Source: Streptomyces phyllanthi
Lineage (GTDB): Bacteria > Actinomycetota > Actinomycetes > Streptomycetales > Streptomycetaceae
Length of the DNA stretch: 32,334 nt
Reading direction: 5' to 3'
NCBI RefSeq assembly: GCF_009377205.1
Contig: NZ_VJZE01000058.1
Location: 1-32,334 of the forward strand
Part shown: piece after piece, positions 14,590-23,299 of the stretch
Layout of the letters: each line of letters begins with the position of its first letter
Numbering within the stretch: the stretch's first letter is position 1
Program-made: the position numbers and the translations under genes
The notes under the pieces: model-generated
What the model was told of the DNA's origin: nothing
What the model saw: the letters and a program-made list of their open reading frames with translations, nothing else
Database searches by the model: none

Positions 14590-16931
14590 GACCTGTCCCC
14601 ATGAGACCCGTCGATACCGGACCACCCTTCCTGCGGAGGCTGTACGCGGGCTTCGTCGCCCTGCTCGCAGCGCTGCTCGTCGGCTCGCTCGTTCCCGCCG
14701 CGCACGCCGCCGCGGTCCCGGACGGCGCGCCTGCCTCCCCCGTGGCCGCCAAGGCGTCCTGGCCGGGCAACACACCGAACAGGACCGGCGGCAAGGACTA
14801 CTTCATCGACGCCACGGGCGGTCGCGACACCGCGTCCGGGACCTCGCCGAACACCGCCTGGCGCACCCTGGCCAAGGCGAATGCCACGACGTTCCGGCCC
14901 GGCGACCGCATCCTGCTCAAGGCCGGTGAGCAGTGGCAGGACGAGCAGCTGTGGCCGAAGGGCTCGGGCAGCGCGGGCAGGCCGATCACCATCTCGGCGT
15001 ACGGCGACCCGAACGCCGGCCGGCCGTACATCGCGACGAACGGCAACGTGCCGAACCCGTTCAACGCGGACGGCACGAAGAACCCGGCCACGGTGGGCCT
15101 GACCGGCTCCATCGTGCTGCGCAACCAGCAGTACTGGGACATCAACAACGTCGAGCTGTCCAACGACGACGACTTCGCGACCAACATCACCCAGGGAACG
15201 TACGTCCGCGACGGAATCATGGTGTCGATCAACGCCGACCTGCTGAAGAGCGGCGAGGACAGCATCATGGACCACTTCCGCATCTCGGACGTATACGTCC
15301 ACCACATCGACGGCCCGAGCTACTGGCAGAAGATCCACTACGGCGGCATCGACTTCCAGGTCTTCGGCAACCGCAGCTACAAGGACTACGCCACCGGCGG
15401 CTACTACTTCAAGAACGTCCGGATCGAGAACAACACCTTCGAGAACGTCGAACTGCACGCCGTCCAGTTCGCGTTCAACTGGTTCTACGACCGCTCGGCC
15501 GACTCCGGCCAGTACGACGAGAACGGCAAGTGGCACGAGGGCTGGGAACAGCTGTGGGTGCGTACCCGCGACCTGTACAGCCGTGACGTCTACATCGGCC
15601 ACAACTACGCCGAGAACATCGGCCAGGGCGCGATCCAGCTCGCCAACACCAAGAACATGACGGTCGAGTACAACGAGGTGAACGGGTACCTGAAGCGCTA
15701 CGACGCAGTGTCCTGCGGGCTGTACCTGTGGGCCGGCGCCGACTCGGTCATGCAGTTCAACGAGGTCTACGGCGGCCCGAACAACGAGTACGACGGCACG
15801 CCCTGGGACCTCGAGTACACGAACTTCAACGTCACGTACCAGTTCAACTACTCGCACGACAACGCGGCGGGCTGGATGGCCTACATGGGCAACAGCTCGA
15901 ACTCGGTGGCCCGCTACAACCTGAGCGTCAACGACAACGGCGTACTCGTGAAGAACATGCTGTCGACGAACTACTCGCCGACGTACTTCACGAACAACAC
16001 CTTCGTCTACGACGGCGCGGACCTCGACTACGTCCACGACGAGACGTTCCTGAGCCGCGTCTACTTCCTCAACAACATCTTCCACAACACCTCGAAGACC
16101 ACCGAGACGCCCTGGTACCGGCGGACCGGCGCCCTGCGGCAGGCCGTGTTCTCGAACAACGACTACTACGAGGCGAGTGGCACCCACTCCAGCCAGGAAC
16201 CGGCCGACCCGAAGGGCTCCCGGGCCAACCCGCGGTTCGTCGGTGACCCCGCGGAGTACGTCACCGGGGCGGGTGTGCGGCAGATCCGGAAGGCAGCGGC
16301 GCACTTCGCGCTGCGCGAGGACTCGCCCCTCGTCGACGCCGGCCGGTACAACCCGCACCTGGGCACGAAGGACTTCCTGGGCACGCACATCTACTACGGC
16401 GACGCACCGGACATCGGCATGGCCGAGACGAAGGTCGGCCCGAAGGTCGGCGACCCGGTCGACGACGATCCCATCGAGGAGGAGGTGGACAACCGGGTCG
16501 ACCTGGCGCTCGGCAAACCGGTCACCGCGAGCTCGACCCATTCCGGGGCGAACGGGACGCTCACCGCGGACAGGCTGACCGACGGCGACCTCACGACCCG
16601 CTGGGCCGCGGCCGACGACGCGGCCTACCCGATCACGCTCGACATCGACTTCGGCGCGGACACCACCTTCGACGAGGTCTATCTGGACGAGTACACCGAC
16701 TCGGGCACCAACCCACGGGTCCAGTCCTTCGCGCTCCAGCGCTGGGATCCCGGGGCCGGCCAGTGGGTGACCTTCGCGAGCCGCGACACCGGCATCGGGC
16801 ACGACCTCACCGTGACCGGCTTCGGCAGTGTCACGACCTCCCGGCTCCGGGTGGCGCTCACCGGGCAGATCGCGACGGAGCAGTACACCCCGACGATGAC
16901 CGAGATCGCGGTCTACCGCAGCGGTGGCTAG
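14586..16931 (+). CDS. Secreted right-handed beta-helix protein with C-terminal discoidin (F5/8 type C) domain
   Basis: A 781-aa exported protein. A signal peptide is clear: RRLYAGFVALLAALLVGSL then PAAHAAAVP, cleaved near residue 41. The main domain opens with KDYFIDATGGRDTASGTSP and AWRTLAKANATTFRPGDRIL, the usual start of secreted parallel beta-helix carbohydrate-active proteins. It continues with Asn- and Tyr-rich coils (NNTFENV, NYAENIGQGAIQL, NNIFHNT). After an acidic linker (DPVDDDPIEEEVDN), residues from about 640 form a discoidin-like carbohydrate-binding domain (LALGKPVTASSTHSGANGT, TRWAAADDAAYPITLDIDFG). It is likely a polysaccharide lyase or glycosidase; the exact CAZy family is not resolved. 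GTG 14586 overlaps the foldase-like stop; ATG 14601 is an alternative. Last gene of the fucosidase operon. Confidence 0.85.
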   Translation: MRPVPMRPVDTGPPFLRRLYAGFVALLAALLVGSLVPAAHAAAVPDGAPASPVAAKASWPGNTPNRTGGKDYFIDATGGRDTASGTSPNTAWRTLAKANATTFRPGDRILLKAGEQWQDEQLWPKGSGSAGRPITISAYGDPNAGRPYIATNGNVPNPFNADGTKNPATVGLTGSIVLRNQQYWDINNVELSNDDDFATNITQGTYVRDGIMVSINADLLKSGEDSIMDHFRISDVYVHHIDGPSYWQKIHYGGIDFQVFGNRSYKDYATGGYYFKNVRIENNTFENVELHAVQFAFNWFYDRSADSGQYDENGKWHEGWEQLWVRTRDLYSRDVYIGHNYAENIGQGAIQLANTKNMTVEYNEVNGYLKRYDAVSCGLYLWAGADSVMQFNEVYGGPNNEYDGTPWDLEYTNFNVTYQFNYSHDNAAGWMAYMGNSSNSVARYNLSVNDNGVLVKNMLSTNYSPTYFTNNTFVYDGADLDYVHDETFLSRVYFLNNIFHNTSKTTETPWYRRTGALRQAVFSNNDYYEASGTHSSQEPADPKGSRANPRFVGDPAEYVTGAGVRQIRKAAAHFALREDSPLVDAGRYNPHLGTKDFLGTHIYYGDAPDIGMAETKVGPKVGDPVDDDPIEEEVDNRVDLALGKPVTASSTHSGANGTLTADRLTDGDLTTRWAAADDAAYPITLDIDFGADTTFDEVYLDEYTDSGTNPRVQSFALQRWDPGAGQWVTFASRDTGIGHDLTVTGFGSVTTSRLRVALTGQIATEQYTPTMTEIAVYRSGG

Positions 16932-16973
16932 GTCTGGGCGGTGACCAGGTCCGACCGCAGTGTGTTACGGCCC

Positions 16974-17007
16974 TCGGCGGGTGGATGCCACGGCGTCCAC
17001 CCGCCGA
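16974..17007. terminator. Terminator hairpin after the fucosidase operon
   Basis: TCGGCGGGTGGA (16974-16985), 10-nt loop, TCCACCCGCCGA (16996-17007): a perfect 12-bp GC-rich stem, 43 bases after the stop. It sits between convergent units. Confidence 0.7.
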
Positions 17008-17038
17008 ACCGGTCTCCGTACGACGTCCCGGGCATCCC

Positions 17039-17100
17039 GGTCACCCGCCGGCAGGTCACCCGCCGGCAGGTCACTCCGCCGGCAGGTCACCCCGTCGGCA
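17039..17100. repeat. Tandem repeat, four units, covering the histidine kinase stop codon
   Basis: GGTCACCCGCCGGCA occurs twice exactly (17039-17053, 17054-17068). Two 16-bp variants follow (17069-17084 and 17085-17100). The last unit encodes, on the minus strand, the final residues and TGA stop of the kinase. Confidence 0.9.
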
Positions 17101-18328
17101 GCCGCAGCTCCGCCTCCGCGCCCCCGTCCGGATGGTTGCGGAAGGTCAGGCGGGCGCCGAGCAGGCGGGCCTGGCCGGTCGCGATGGTCAGGCCCAGTCC
17201 GGTGCCGCCGGTCCGGGATCCCGTGCGGAACCGCTGGGGGCCGGAGGTGTGCAGCACGGCGAGCAGATCGGGCGGGAACCCGGGGCCGTGGTCGCGAACC
17301 CGGACGACCGGACCGTCGGCCGCCACCTCCACGGGCGGGGCACCGTGCCGCAGGGCGTTGGCGGCCAGGTTGGCCAGGATGCGTTCGACGCGGCGCGGAT
17401 CGGTCGCCACGACCGCGTCCGCCATGACCCGCACCTGCACCCGTGCGTCATCGAGTCCGGCCACCGCACGCCGGGTCATCGCGCTCACCTCGCGCTGCTC
17501 GGTGTCCACGGCCGCCACCTGGGAGTCGAGGCGGGCCACCTCCAGCACGTCCTCGACCAGCCCGCGCAGCTTGCGCACGCTTCCCGCCACCAGCTCCGAC
17601 GCCCGGCCGGGCGGCAGCAGGCCGACCGCCGTCGACATGCCCGCGACCGGCGTACGCAGCTCGTGCGCGATATCGGCGGTCACCCGCCGCTCGGCCTCCA
17701 GACGGGCACCGAGCGCGTCCGCCATGGCGTTGACGGAGGCGGCGAGCCGGGCGATCTCGTCCCGGCCGTCAGGGCGGACCCGGGCGTCGAGGTCGCCGTC
17801 GGCGATGCGCTCCGCCGTCCGCGCGGCGGCCGTGGCCCGGCGCCCCATCCGCACCCCCAGCAGCAGGCCCGCCAGGGACACCAGCACCGTGGCGACCACG
17901 CCCGTGACGAGCAGCGTCCGGTCGAGCGAGGCCAGGGCCTGTTCCTCGGGGGTGTACGGGCGGGAGACGGCCAGCACCCTCCGGTCCGAGACCCGGGACG
18001 CCGCCCACAGCACCGCGTGCTCACCGCCGTCCTGCAGGTAGGTCACGCGGACGTCGTCGCGTACGGCCCGGGCCACCGGGCCGGGCAGATCGGCAGGGTC
18101 GATCCTGGCGCGCGACTCGCGTCCGTCAGTGAGGTCGGCGGCGGCGCTCCGCAGCTCCTGGTCCAGGTCGGAGCGGGCGGTGGCCAACTGGTCGGCGGCG
18201 GTGATCCGGTGCACCAGCACTCCGGTCGAACCCGCCACGCACAGGGCGGCGGCGACGGCCAGGGCGACCTTCGCTCCCACGTTCAGGGCGGGCCGGCGCG
18301 ACCACCGGCGCGGTACGGGCGATCTCAC
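17087..18328 (-). CDS. Sensor histidine kinase, CseC-like
   Basis: A 413-aa sensor kinase. Membrane spans at about 19-42 and 138-161 flank an outer domain of roughly 95 residues. A HAMP segment follows (RTAERIADGDLDARV, EIARLAASVNAMADALG). The H box is TADIAHELRTPVAG with H222. The ATP-binding part has the N box (ILANLAANALRHG), RDHGPGFP and GGTGLGLTIA. The start overlaps the response regulator stop by four bases, so the two are co-translated. With the lipoprotein gene upstream, the order lipoprotein, regulator, kinase matches CseA-CseB-CseC, the cell-envelope stress system of Streptomyces. No sigE gene lies upstream, so this may be a paralogous system with a different output. Confidence 0.9.
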   Translation of the reverse strand: MRSPVPRRWSRRPALNVGAKVALAVAAALCVAGSTGVLVHRITAADQLATARSDLDQELRSAAADLTDGRESRARIDPADLPGPVARAVRDDVRVTYLQDGGEHAVLWAASRVSDRRVLAVSRPYTPEEQALASLDRTLLVTGVVATVLVSLAGLLLGVRMGRRATAAARTAERIADGDLDARVRPDGRDEIARLAASVNAMADALGARLEAERRVTADIAHELRTPVAGMSTAVGLLPPGRASELVAGSVRKLRGLVEDVLEVARLDSQVAAVDTEQREVSAMTRRAVAGLDDARVQVRVMADAVVATDPRRVERILANLAANALRHGAPPVEVAADGPVVRVRDHGPGFPPDLLAVLHTSGPQRFRTGSRTGGTGLGLTIATGQARLLGARLTFRNHPDGGAEAELRLPTG

Positions 18329-19002
18329 GGGCGCAGCTTGTAGCCGAAGCCGCGCACCGTCTCGATCCGCTCCCGGCCGATCTTGGTCCGCAGTCGCTGT
18401 ACATGGACGTCCACCACCCGGGTGTCACCGGACCAGGCGTAGTCCCAGACCCGCTCCAGGAGCAGGTCCCGGGAGAGCACGGTCCCCGGCGCGGCGGCGA
18501 ACTCGCTCAGCAGTTTCAGCTCGGTGGTGGTCAGCGCGAGCGGCTTTCCGTCCCGGTGCGCGGTCAGGGACACCGGGCAGAAGACCAGGTCCCCGAAGCG
18601 CAGACCCGGCTCCCCGGCCGGCTGCTCGGCGGCTGCGGCGCGGCGCAGCAGGGAGCGGATCCGGGCCACGAGGACGGGGCCGTCGAAGGGCTTGGTGACG
18701 TAGTCGTCGGCGCCCGCCTCCAGGCCCATCACCACGTCCACCGGGTCGTTGCGGGCCGAGATCAGCAGCACCGGCACTCCCGACTCCTCGCGGATGCGGC
18801 CGGCCAGGCTCACCCCGTTGAGGCCGGGCAGCATGATGTCGAGGACGGCCACGTCCGGGTGGCGTTCCCGGAACAGCGCGAGCCCGGTCACCCCGTCGGC
18901 CGCGGTCCGCACCCGGTAGCCGCGCTCCTCCAGGGTGAGCCGCGTGGCCTCCCGGATCAACTCGTCGTCCTCGACCAGCAGGACATCCAGAGCAGCGTGC
19001 AT
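18325..19002 (-). CDS. Response regulator, OmpR/PhoB family, CseB-like
   Basis: A 225-aa regulator. The receiver domain has the acidic pair EDD (11-13), the phospho-acceptor D55 in VAVLDIMLPG, and K104 in YVTKPFDG. A winged-helix domain follows, with LALTTTELKLLSEF, RDLLLERVWDYAWSGDTR and VDVHVQRLRTKIG. The closing RIETVRGFGYKLRP and the receiver text read very like S. coelicolor CseB. ATG 19002 was chosen for its GGAGAGG; an in-frame ATG at 19047 would overlap the lipoprotein gene. Middle gene of a lipoprotein-regulator-kinase operon. Confidence 0.92.
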   Translation of the reverse strand: MHAALDVLLVEDDELIREATRLTLEERGYRVRTAADGVTGLALFRERHPDVAVLDIMLPGLNGVSLAGRIREESGVPVLLISARNDPVDVVMGLEAGADDYVTKPFDGPVLVARIRSLLRRAAAAEQPAGEPGLRFGDLVFCPVSLTAHRDGKPLALTTTELKLLSEFAAAPGTVLSRDLLLERVWDYAWSGDTRVVDVHVQRLRTKIGRERIETVRGFGYKLRP

Positions 19003-19039
19003 CGCGTTCCCTCTCCGACGGTCCTCTCCCGTGCCGTTC

Positions 19040-19495
19040 TCAGGCATCCGGTACGTCCAGTTCCGTACTCTCGTAGCCGGTCATCCAGAACGGTGCGGGG
19101 GGACGTACGGGCGTGATGGCCACATTGCTGTAGTACGACACGTCCCCGCGCCTGACCAGACCGCTCAGGACGACCTCGACCCGCAGGCTCGGAGGGTCGT
19201 CGACACCGTCGGGGCAGCCGGACAGACAGGTCAGGTCCGTCGCCTCGCCGGTGGCCCGCGCCCGGGACTTGCCCCAGTCCCGCCACGTCAGCTTGTCCAG
19301 GGAGATGCGCCCGGTCGGGGAGACCTCCTTCGGACGCCGCCAGGACCGGCCGTAGAAGTCCGTCATGTACACCGGCCCCGTCCAGGGGACCTCCGTCACC
19401 GCCTTGCCCTCCACCTGGACGCCGGTGTCCACCCCGCCGCACCCGGTCAGGCAGACGGCGAGCGCGGCGAGCGGCGCTAGGCGACGAAGCCGCAT
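19040..19495 (-). CDS. Lipoprotein in a CseA-like position
   Basis: A 151-aa exported lipoprotein. The signal is MRLRRLAPLAALAVCLTGCGG with the lipobox LTGC (Cys19). The mature part has a segment VEGKAVTEVPWTGPVYMTDFYG and two cysteines in DLTCLSGCPDG. It would be anchored on the outside of the membrane. ATG 19495 has GGAAGGAG at ideal spacing. It is followed after 37 bases by the response regulator. In the Cse system the equivalent lipoprotein restrains signalling. The same role is inferred from position only, as I do not recognise sequence identity to CseA. Confidence 0.75.
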   Translation of the reverse strand: MRLRRLAPLAALAVCLTGCGGVDTGVQVEGKAVTEVPWTGPVYMTDFYGRSWRRPKEVSPTGRISLDKLTWRDWGKSRARATGEATDLTCLSGCPDGVDDPPSLRVEVVLSGLVRRGDVSYYSNVAITPVRPPAPFWMTGYESTELDVPDA

Positions 19496-19859
19496 TCCCT
19501 GCTCCTTCCGCCGGCCCGGGAACACACGGACGGACATGGTACGTGCGGTCGATCCCGGTCGGTCAGGGCCGTCGGCGGCGTCGGGACCCTCCTGACCCGG
19601 TATGTCCCGTCACCGTGCTGACCTGGGACGCCGCAGGGCCGGCCGTGCGGCACACCGGTCGCCGTGCGGGCGGCCGCCAAGGCCCTTTCCGCCGCCGTTA
19701 CCCGGGACCCACTGCCTGACCTGCGCATGTAACAGCCGCCCGTCGAAGTGTCATCGACATCGATACGCCGTTGCCGCACAGCTGACGAACAGCTGTGCGG
19801 CCGTGTCCCTACCGTCACTCGCGTCAACTGCCACCCGGCACTCCAGCACTGGGGGAACT
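19496..19859. promoter_or_regulatory. Divergent control region between the lipoprotein and the S8 protease
   Basis: This 364-base region holds no convincing gene. Its main visible element is the inverted repeat at 19773-19801. Promoters for both directions must lie here, but no clear -35/-10 pairs were found by eye. Confidence 0.5.
19773..19801. promoter_or_regulatory. 12-bp inverted repeat upstream of the S8 protease
   Basis: GCCGCACAGCTG (19773-19784), 5-nt loop ACGAA, CAGCTGTGCGGC (19790-19801). It lies 59 bases before the start codon. It could be an operator or a leader-mRNA hairpin. Confidence 0.6.
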
Positions 19860-22800
19860 TTGCGCAGAAGAGTGAAAGCGACATGCGCGGCCACGGCCGC
19901 GGCGACGGTGGCGGCGGTCCTCGCCACGGGACTGACCGGCTCGGCACAGGCGACACCCGTGCCGACCCCGGTACAGGCCGCCAAGGTCATGGAAACCGTC
20001 GGCAAGCACCGCATCACCCTCGTCACCGGTGACCGTGTCATCGTCGACGCCAAGGGCCGGGTCACCGGCATGGATCGGGCCAAGGGCCGCGAGCGGGTCC
20101 CCGTGCAGATACGGGAGGTCGACGGCCACACCCTCGTCATACCGGTGGACGCGGCCGGGATGATCGCGAGCGGCAGGCTCGACCAGCGGCTCTTCGACGT
20201 CACCGAGCTCAGCAAGGCGGCCAACCGCAGGAACCAGCGCGACGGTGTGAAGGTCATCGTCGGCTACAAGGGCACGGCACGCACCGCGAAGGCGGACGTC
20301 CGGGACTCGGGCACCCTCAGCCGTACCTTCAAGACCCTGAACCTGGACGCCGTCCAGGCGCCCGCCAAGGACACGCCCGAGTTGTGGGACGCCCTCACCG
20401 ACGACGGGACCGTCGCCTCGGGTGTCTCCCGCATCTGGCTCGACGGCGTCCGCAAGGCCGCCCTCGACAAGTCCGTGCCGCAGATCGGCGCGCCCAAGCT
20501 CTGGGCGAAGGGCTACGACGGCAAGGGCGTCAAGGTCGCCGTCCTGGACACGGGCATCGACACCGCCCACGCGGACCTCAAGGACCAGGTGATCGCCTCC
20601 AAGAACTTCACCAACGCCCGCACGACCGGCGACCGCGTCGGCCACGGCACGCACGTCGCGTCCACCATCGCCGGCACCGGCGCCAAGTCGGGCGGCAAGT
20701 ACAAGGGCGTCGCGCCCGGCGCGAAGATCCTCAACGGCAAGGTCCTCAACGACGAGGGCGAGGGCAGCGACTCCGAGATCATCGCGGGCATGGAGTGGGC
20801 CGCCGCGCAGAACGCCGACATCGTGAACCTGAGCCTGGGCGGCGGTGACAGCGAGGAAGTCGACCCGATGGAGGCGCTGGTCAACAAGCTGTCCGAGGAG
20901 AAGGGCATCCTCTTCGCGATCGCCGCGGGCAACGAGGGCAAGAAAGGCGTCATGACCGTCGGCTCCCCGGGCAGCGCGGCCAACGCGCTCACCGTCGGCG
21001 CCGTGGACGGCGACGACAAGCTCGCGGAGTTCTCCAGCCGCGGCCCGACCGTGGACGGCCGGATGAAGCCGGACGTGAGCGCGCCGGGTGTGCAGATCAC
21101 CGCGGCCTCGGCCAAGGGCAACGACATCGCCAAGGAGGTCGGTGAGAACCCGGCCGGGTACATGTCGATCTCGGGCACCTCGATGGCGACCCCGCATGTC
21201 GCGGGCGCCGCGGCCCTGCTGAAGCAGGCCCACCCGGACTGGAAGTACAGCCAGTTGAAGTCCGTGCTCATGGGCTCGGCCAAGGCCGGCACGTACGCGC
21301 CCCTCCAGGGCGGCACGGGCCGTATCCAGGTCGACAAGGCGCTCGACCAGACCGTGGTCGCCGAGCCGACCTCGCTGGGCTTCCCCGTCCAGCTGTATCC
21401 GCACACCGATGACACCCCGGTCAGCAAGAAGCTGACGTACCGCAACTCCGGTACGAAGGACGTCACGCTGTCCCTGTCGGTCGAGGGCTTCGACCCCACG
21501 GGCAAGGCGGCCCCGGAGGGCTTCTTCACCCTCGGCGCGAAGACGGTCACCGTCCCGGCCGGCGGCACGGCGTCGGTCGACGTCACCGTGAACACGAAGC
21601 TGGGCGGCACGCTCAACGGCGGCTACTCGGCGGCCGTGACCGCCACGGGCGACGGCCAGTCCGTGCGCAGCGCGGTGGGCGTCGAGCGGGAGCGCGAGGC
21701 GTACGACGTCACCATCAAGCACATCGAGCGCCCCGGCCAGTCCCTGAAGCACCTCGTCAGGCTCTGGTCGACCGAGTGGGACGCCGAGAACTTCATGAAC
21801 CTGGAGCCCACCACCGACGACAGCGTCACCCTCCGCGCCACCAAGGGCGAGTACGTCCTGAACTCGCTCAGCGCGAAGGACTTCGACTCGACCCCGGGCG
21901 GCGTCGACTGGATGGTGCAGCCCGTGCTGAAGGTCGACAAGAACATGACGGTCACCCTCGACCTGAACAAGACCAAGCCGATCGACATCACCGTGCCCGA
22001 CGCCGAGGCCAAGCCGCTGACCGCCTTGGTGGCGTACCGGTACATGCCGCTGCGGAACAGCCTCGCCGACATGGTGATGATGCCCTCCTTCTCCGACATC
22101 CGCGTGGCGCACGTCGGGGCGGCGCTGCCCGACGCCTGGCTGTCCCAGACCTGGTCCGGGCAGTGGAGCAAGGGCACCGGCGCCGAGTACGACATCGCCG
22201 GCAACAAGCAGGTGTCGAAGGTCTTCGCGCCCGTCCACCACTACAAGGCGAGCGAGTTCGCCACCATGAAGGCGAGTCTGGGCGCCTCGACTCCCGGCAA
22301 GACCGGCGCGCTCGACATGACCGTCACCGCGGGCAACAGCATCGACTACGGCCTGCACACCCCGATCGAGCAGAAGCTGCCCGCCACCCGCACGCTGCAC
22401 CTGTCGACCGGGAACGGAGCCGGCTACGCCTTCAGCTTCGAACAGTATTCGGGGAAGCTGGACGAGGAAGGACACCCGATCGCTGACGCGTTCACCGAGA
22501 CCGGCGGCTACCAGGAGCTCACCGCGGGCAAGACCTACCGCACAACGTTCAACACGGGCGTGTTCGCACCGCGGGTGGCCCCCCACCAGAGCGGCATCTT
22601 CCGCGAGGCCAACAAGATCTACGGCAGGCTCCCGATCTTCGCCGACGGCTCGGGTCGCGAGCTCTTCTCGGACCTCACCTCGGTGAAGACGACGCTGTAC
22701 CGGAACGGGCAGAAGGTCGGCTCGAACACCGACCCGCTCACCAGCAAGGCGCCGTTCAAGGTCCCGGCCGGCGAAGCCGAGTACAGGCTCACCGCCACGG

Positions 22801-23201
22801 CCGGGCGGAGCGCCACGATCCACGCCGCTTCCTCGCGGATCGACATGAGCTGGACGTTCCGCTCCAAGAAGCCGTCCGGCTCCGGTCTGCCGACCGAACT
22901 GCCGGTCTCCACGGTCCGCTTCAAGGCACCCGTCGACCTGAGCACCCGGGTCAAGGCCGGGCAGACGGTCACCTACCCGGTCACCGTCGAGGGCGCGGCC
23001 AGGGGTCGCAACCTCAAGTCGCTGACGGTGTACGTGTCGTACGACGACGGCCGGACCTGGAAGAAGACCGAGGTCAGGAACGGAAAGATCACCGTCAAGA
23101 ACCCGGCGAAGGGAAAGGGTGTCTCCCTCCGCGCCAAGATCATCGACAAGAAGGGCAACAAGTCGACGATCTCGGTCCACAACGCGTACTACGGCAAGTG
23201 A
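19860..23201 (+). CDS. Large secreted subtilisin-family (S8) serine protease
   Basis: A 1113-aa secreted protease. The signal peptide is MRRRVKATCAATAAATVAAV with cleavage near SAQA (31). A propeptide follows to about 205. The catalytic triad is D230 (VAVLDTGIDTAH), H262 (GHGTHVASTIAG) and S441 (SGTSMATPHVAG), with oxyanion Asn358 (AAGNEG). The long C-terminal part (about 480-1113) is beta-sandwich-like, with FSSRGP-type subtilisin features only in the core. It ends in an FN3/Ig-like lysine-rich region (TVYVSYDDGRTWKKTEV, NKSTISVHNAYYGK). This size class is common in Streptomyces. TTG 19860 was chosen for GGGGGA just upstream; GTG 19872 is an alternative. It diverges from the Cse-like operon, so control by that system is possible. 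Confidence 0.93.
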   Translation: MRRRVKATCAATAAATVAAVLATGLTGSAQATPVPTPVQAAKVMETVGKHRITLVTGDRVIVDAKGRVTGMDRAKGRERVPVQIREVDGHTLVIPVDAAGMIASGRLDQRLFDVTELSKAANRRNQRDGVKVIVGYKGTARTAKADVRDSGTLSRTFKTLNLDAVQAPAKDTPELWDALTDDGTVASGVSRIWLDGVRKAALDKSVPQIGAPKLWAKGYDGKGVKVAVLDTGIDTAHADLKDQVIASKNFTNARTTGDRVGHGTHVASTIAGTGAKSGGKYKGVAPGAKILNGKVLNDEGEGSDSEIIAGMEWAAAQNADIVNLSLGGGDSEEVDPMEALVNKLSEEKGILFAIAAGNEGKKGVMTVGSPGSAANALTVGAVDGDDKLAEFSSRGPTVDGRMKPDVSAPGVQITAASAKGNDIAKEVGENPAGYMSISGTSMATPHVAGAAALLKQAHPDWKYSQLKSVLMGSAKAGTYAPLQGGTGRIQVDKALDQTVVAEPTSLGFPVQLYPHTDDTPVSKKLTYRNSGTKDVTLSLSVEGFDPTGKAAPEGFFTLGAKTVTVPAGGTASVDVTVNTKLGGTLNGGYSAAVTATGDGQSVRSAVGVEREREAYDVTIKHIERPGQSLKHLVRLWSTEWDAENFMNLEPTTDDSVTLRATKGEYVLNSLSAKDFDSTPGGVDWMVQPVLKVDKNMTVTLDLNKTKPIDITVPDAEAKPLTALVAYRYMPLRNSLADMVMMPSFSDIRVAHVGAALPDAWLSQTWSGQWSKGTGAEYDIAGNKQVSKVFAPVHHYKASEFATMKASLGASTPGKTGALDMTVTAGNSIDYGLHTPIEQKLPATRTLHLSTGNGAGYAFSFEQYSGKLDEEGHPIADAFTETGGYQELTAGKTYRTTFNTGVFAPRVAPHQSGIFREANKIYGRLPIFADGSGRELFSDLTSVKTTLYRNGQKVGSNTDPLTSKAPFKVPAGEAEYRLTATAGRSATIHAASSRIDMSWTFRSKKPSGSGLPTELPVSTVRFKAPVDLSTRVKAGQTVTYPVTVEGAARGRNLKSLTVYVSYDDGRTWKKTEVRNGKITVKNPAKGKGVSLRAKIIDKKGNKSTISVHNAYYGK

Positions 23202-23231
23202 GGCCGTGATCCGCTGACGTGGAGCGCTGAG

Positions 23232-23274
23232 CGGGCCGGTCTGCCGGAAGCGCGGACTCCGGCAGACCGGCCCG
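23232..23274. terminator. Strong bidirectional terminator between protease and lipase
   Basis: CGGGCCGGTCTGCCGGA (23232-23248), 9-nt loop, TCCGGCAGACCGGCCCG (23258-23274): a perfect 17-bp stem between two convergent stops. There is no T run, as is usual in Streptomyces. Confidence 0.85.
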
Positions 23275-23299
23275 TTCCTCAAGGGCTGCACCGCGCAGC

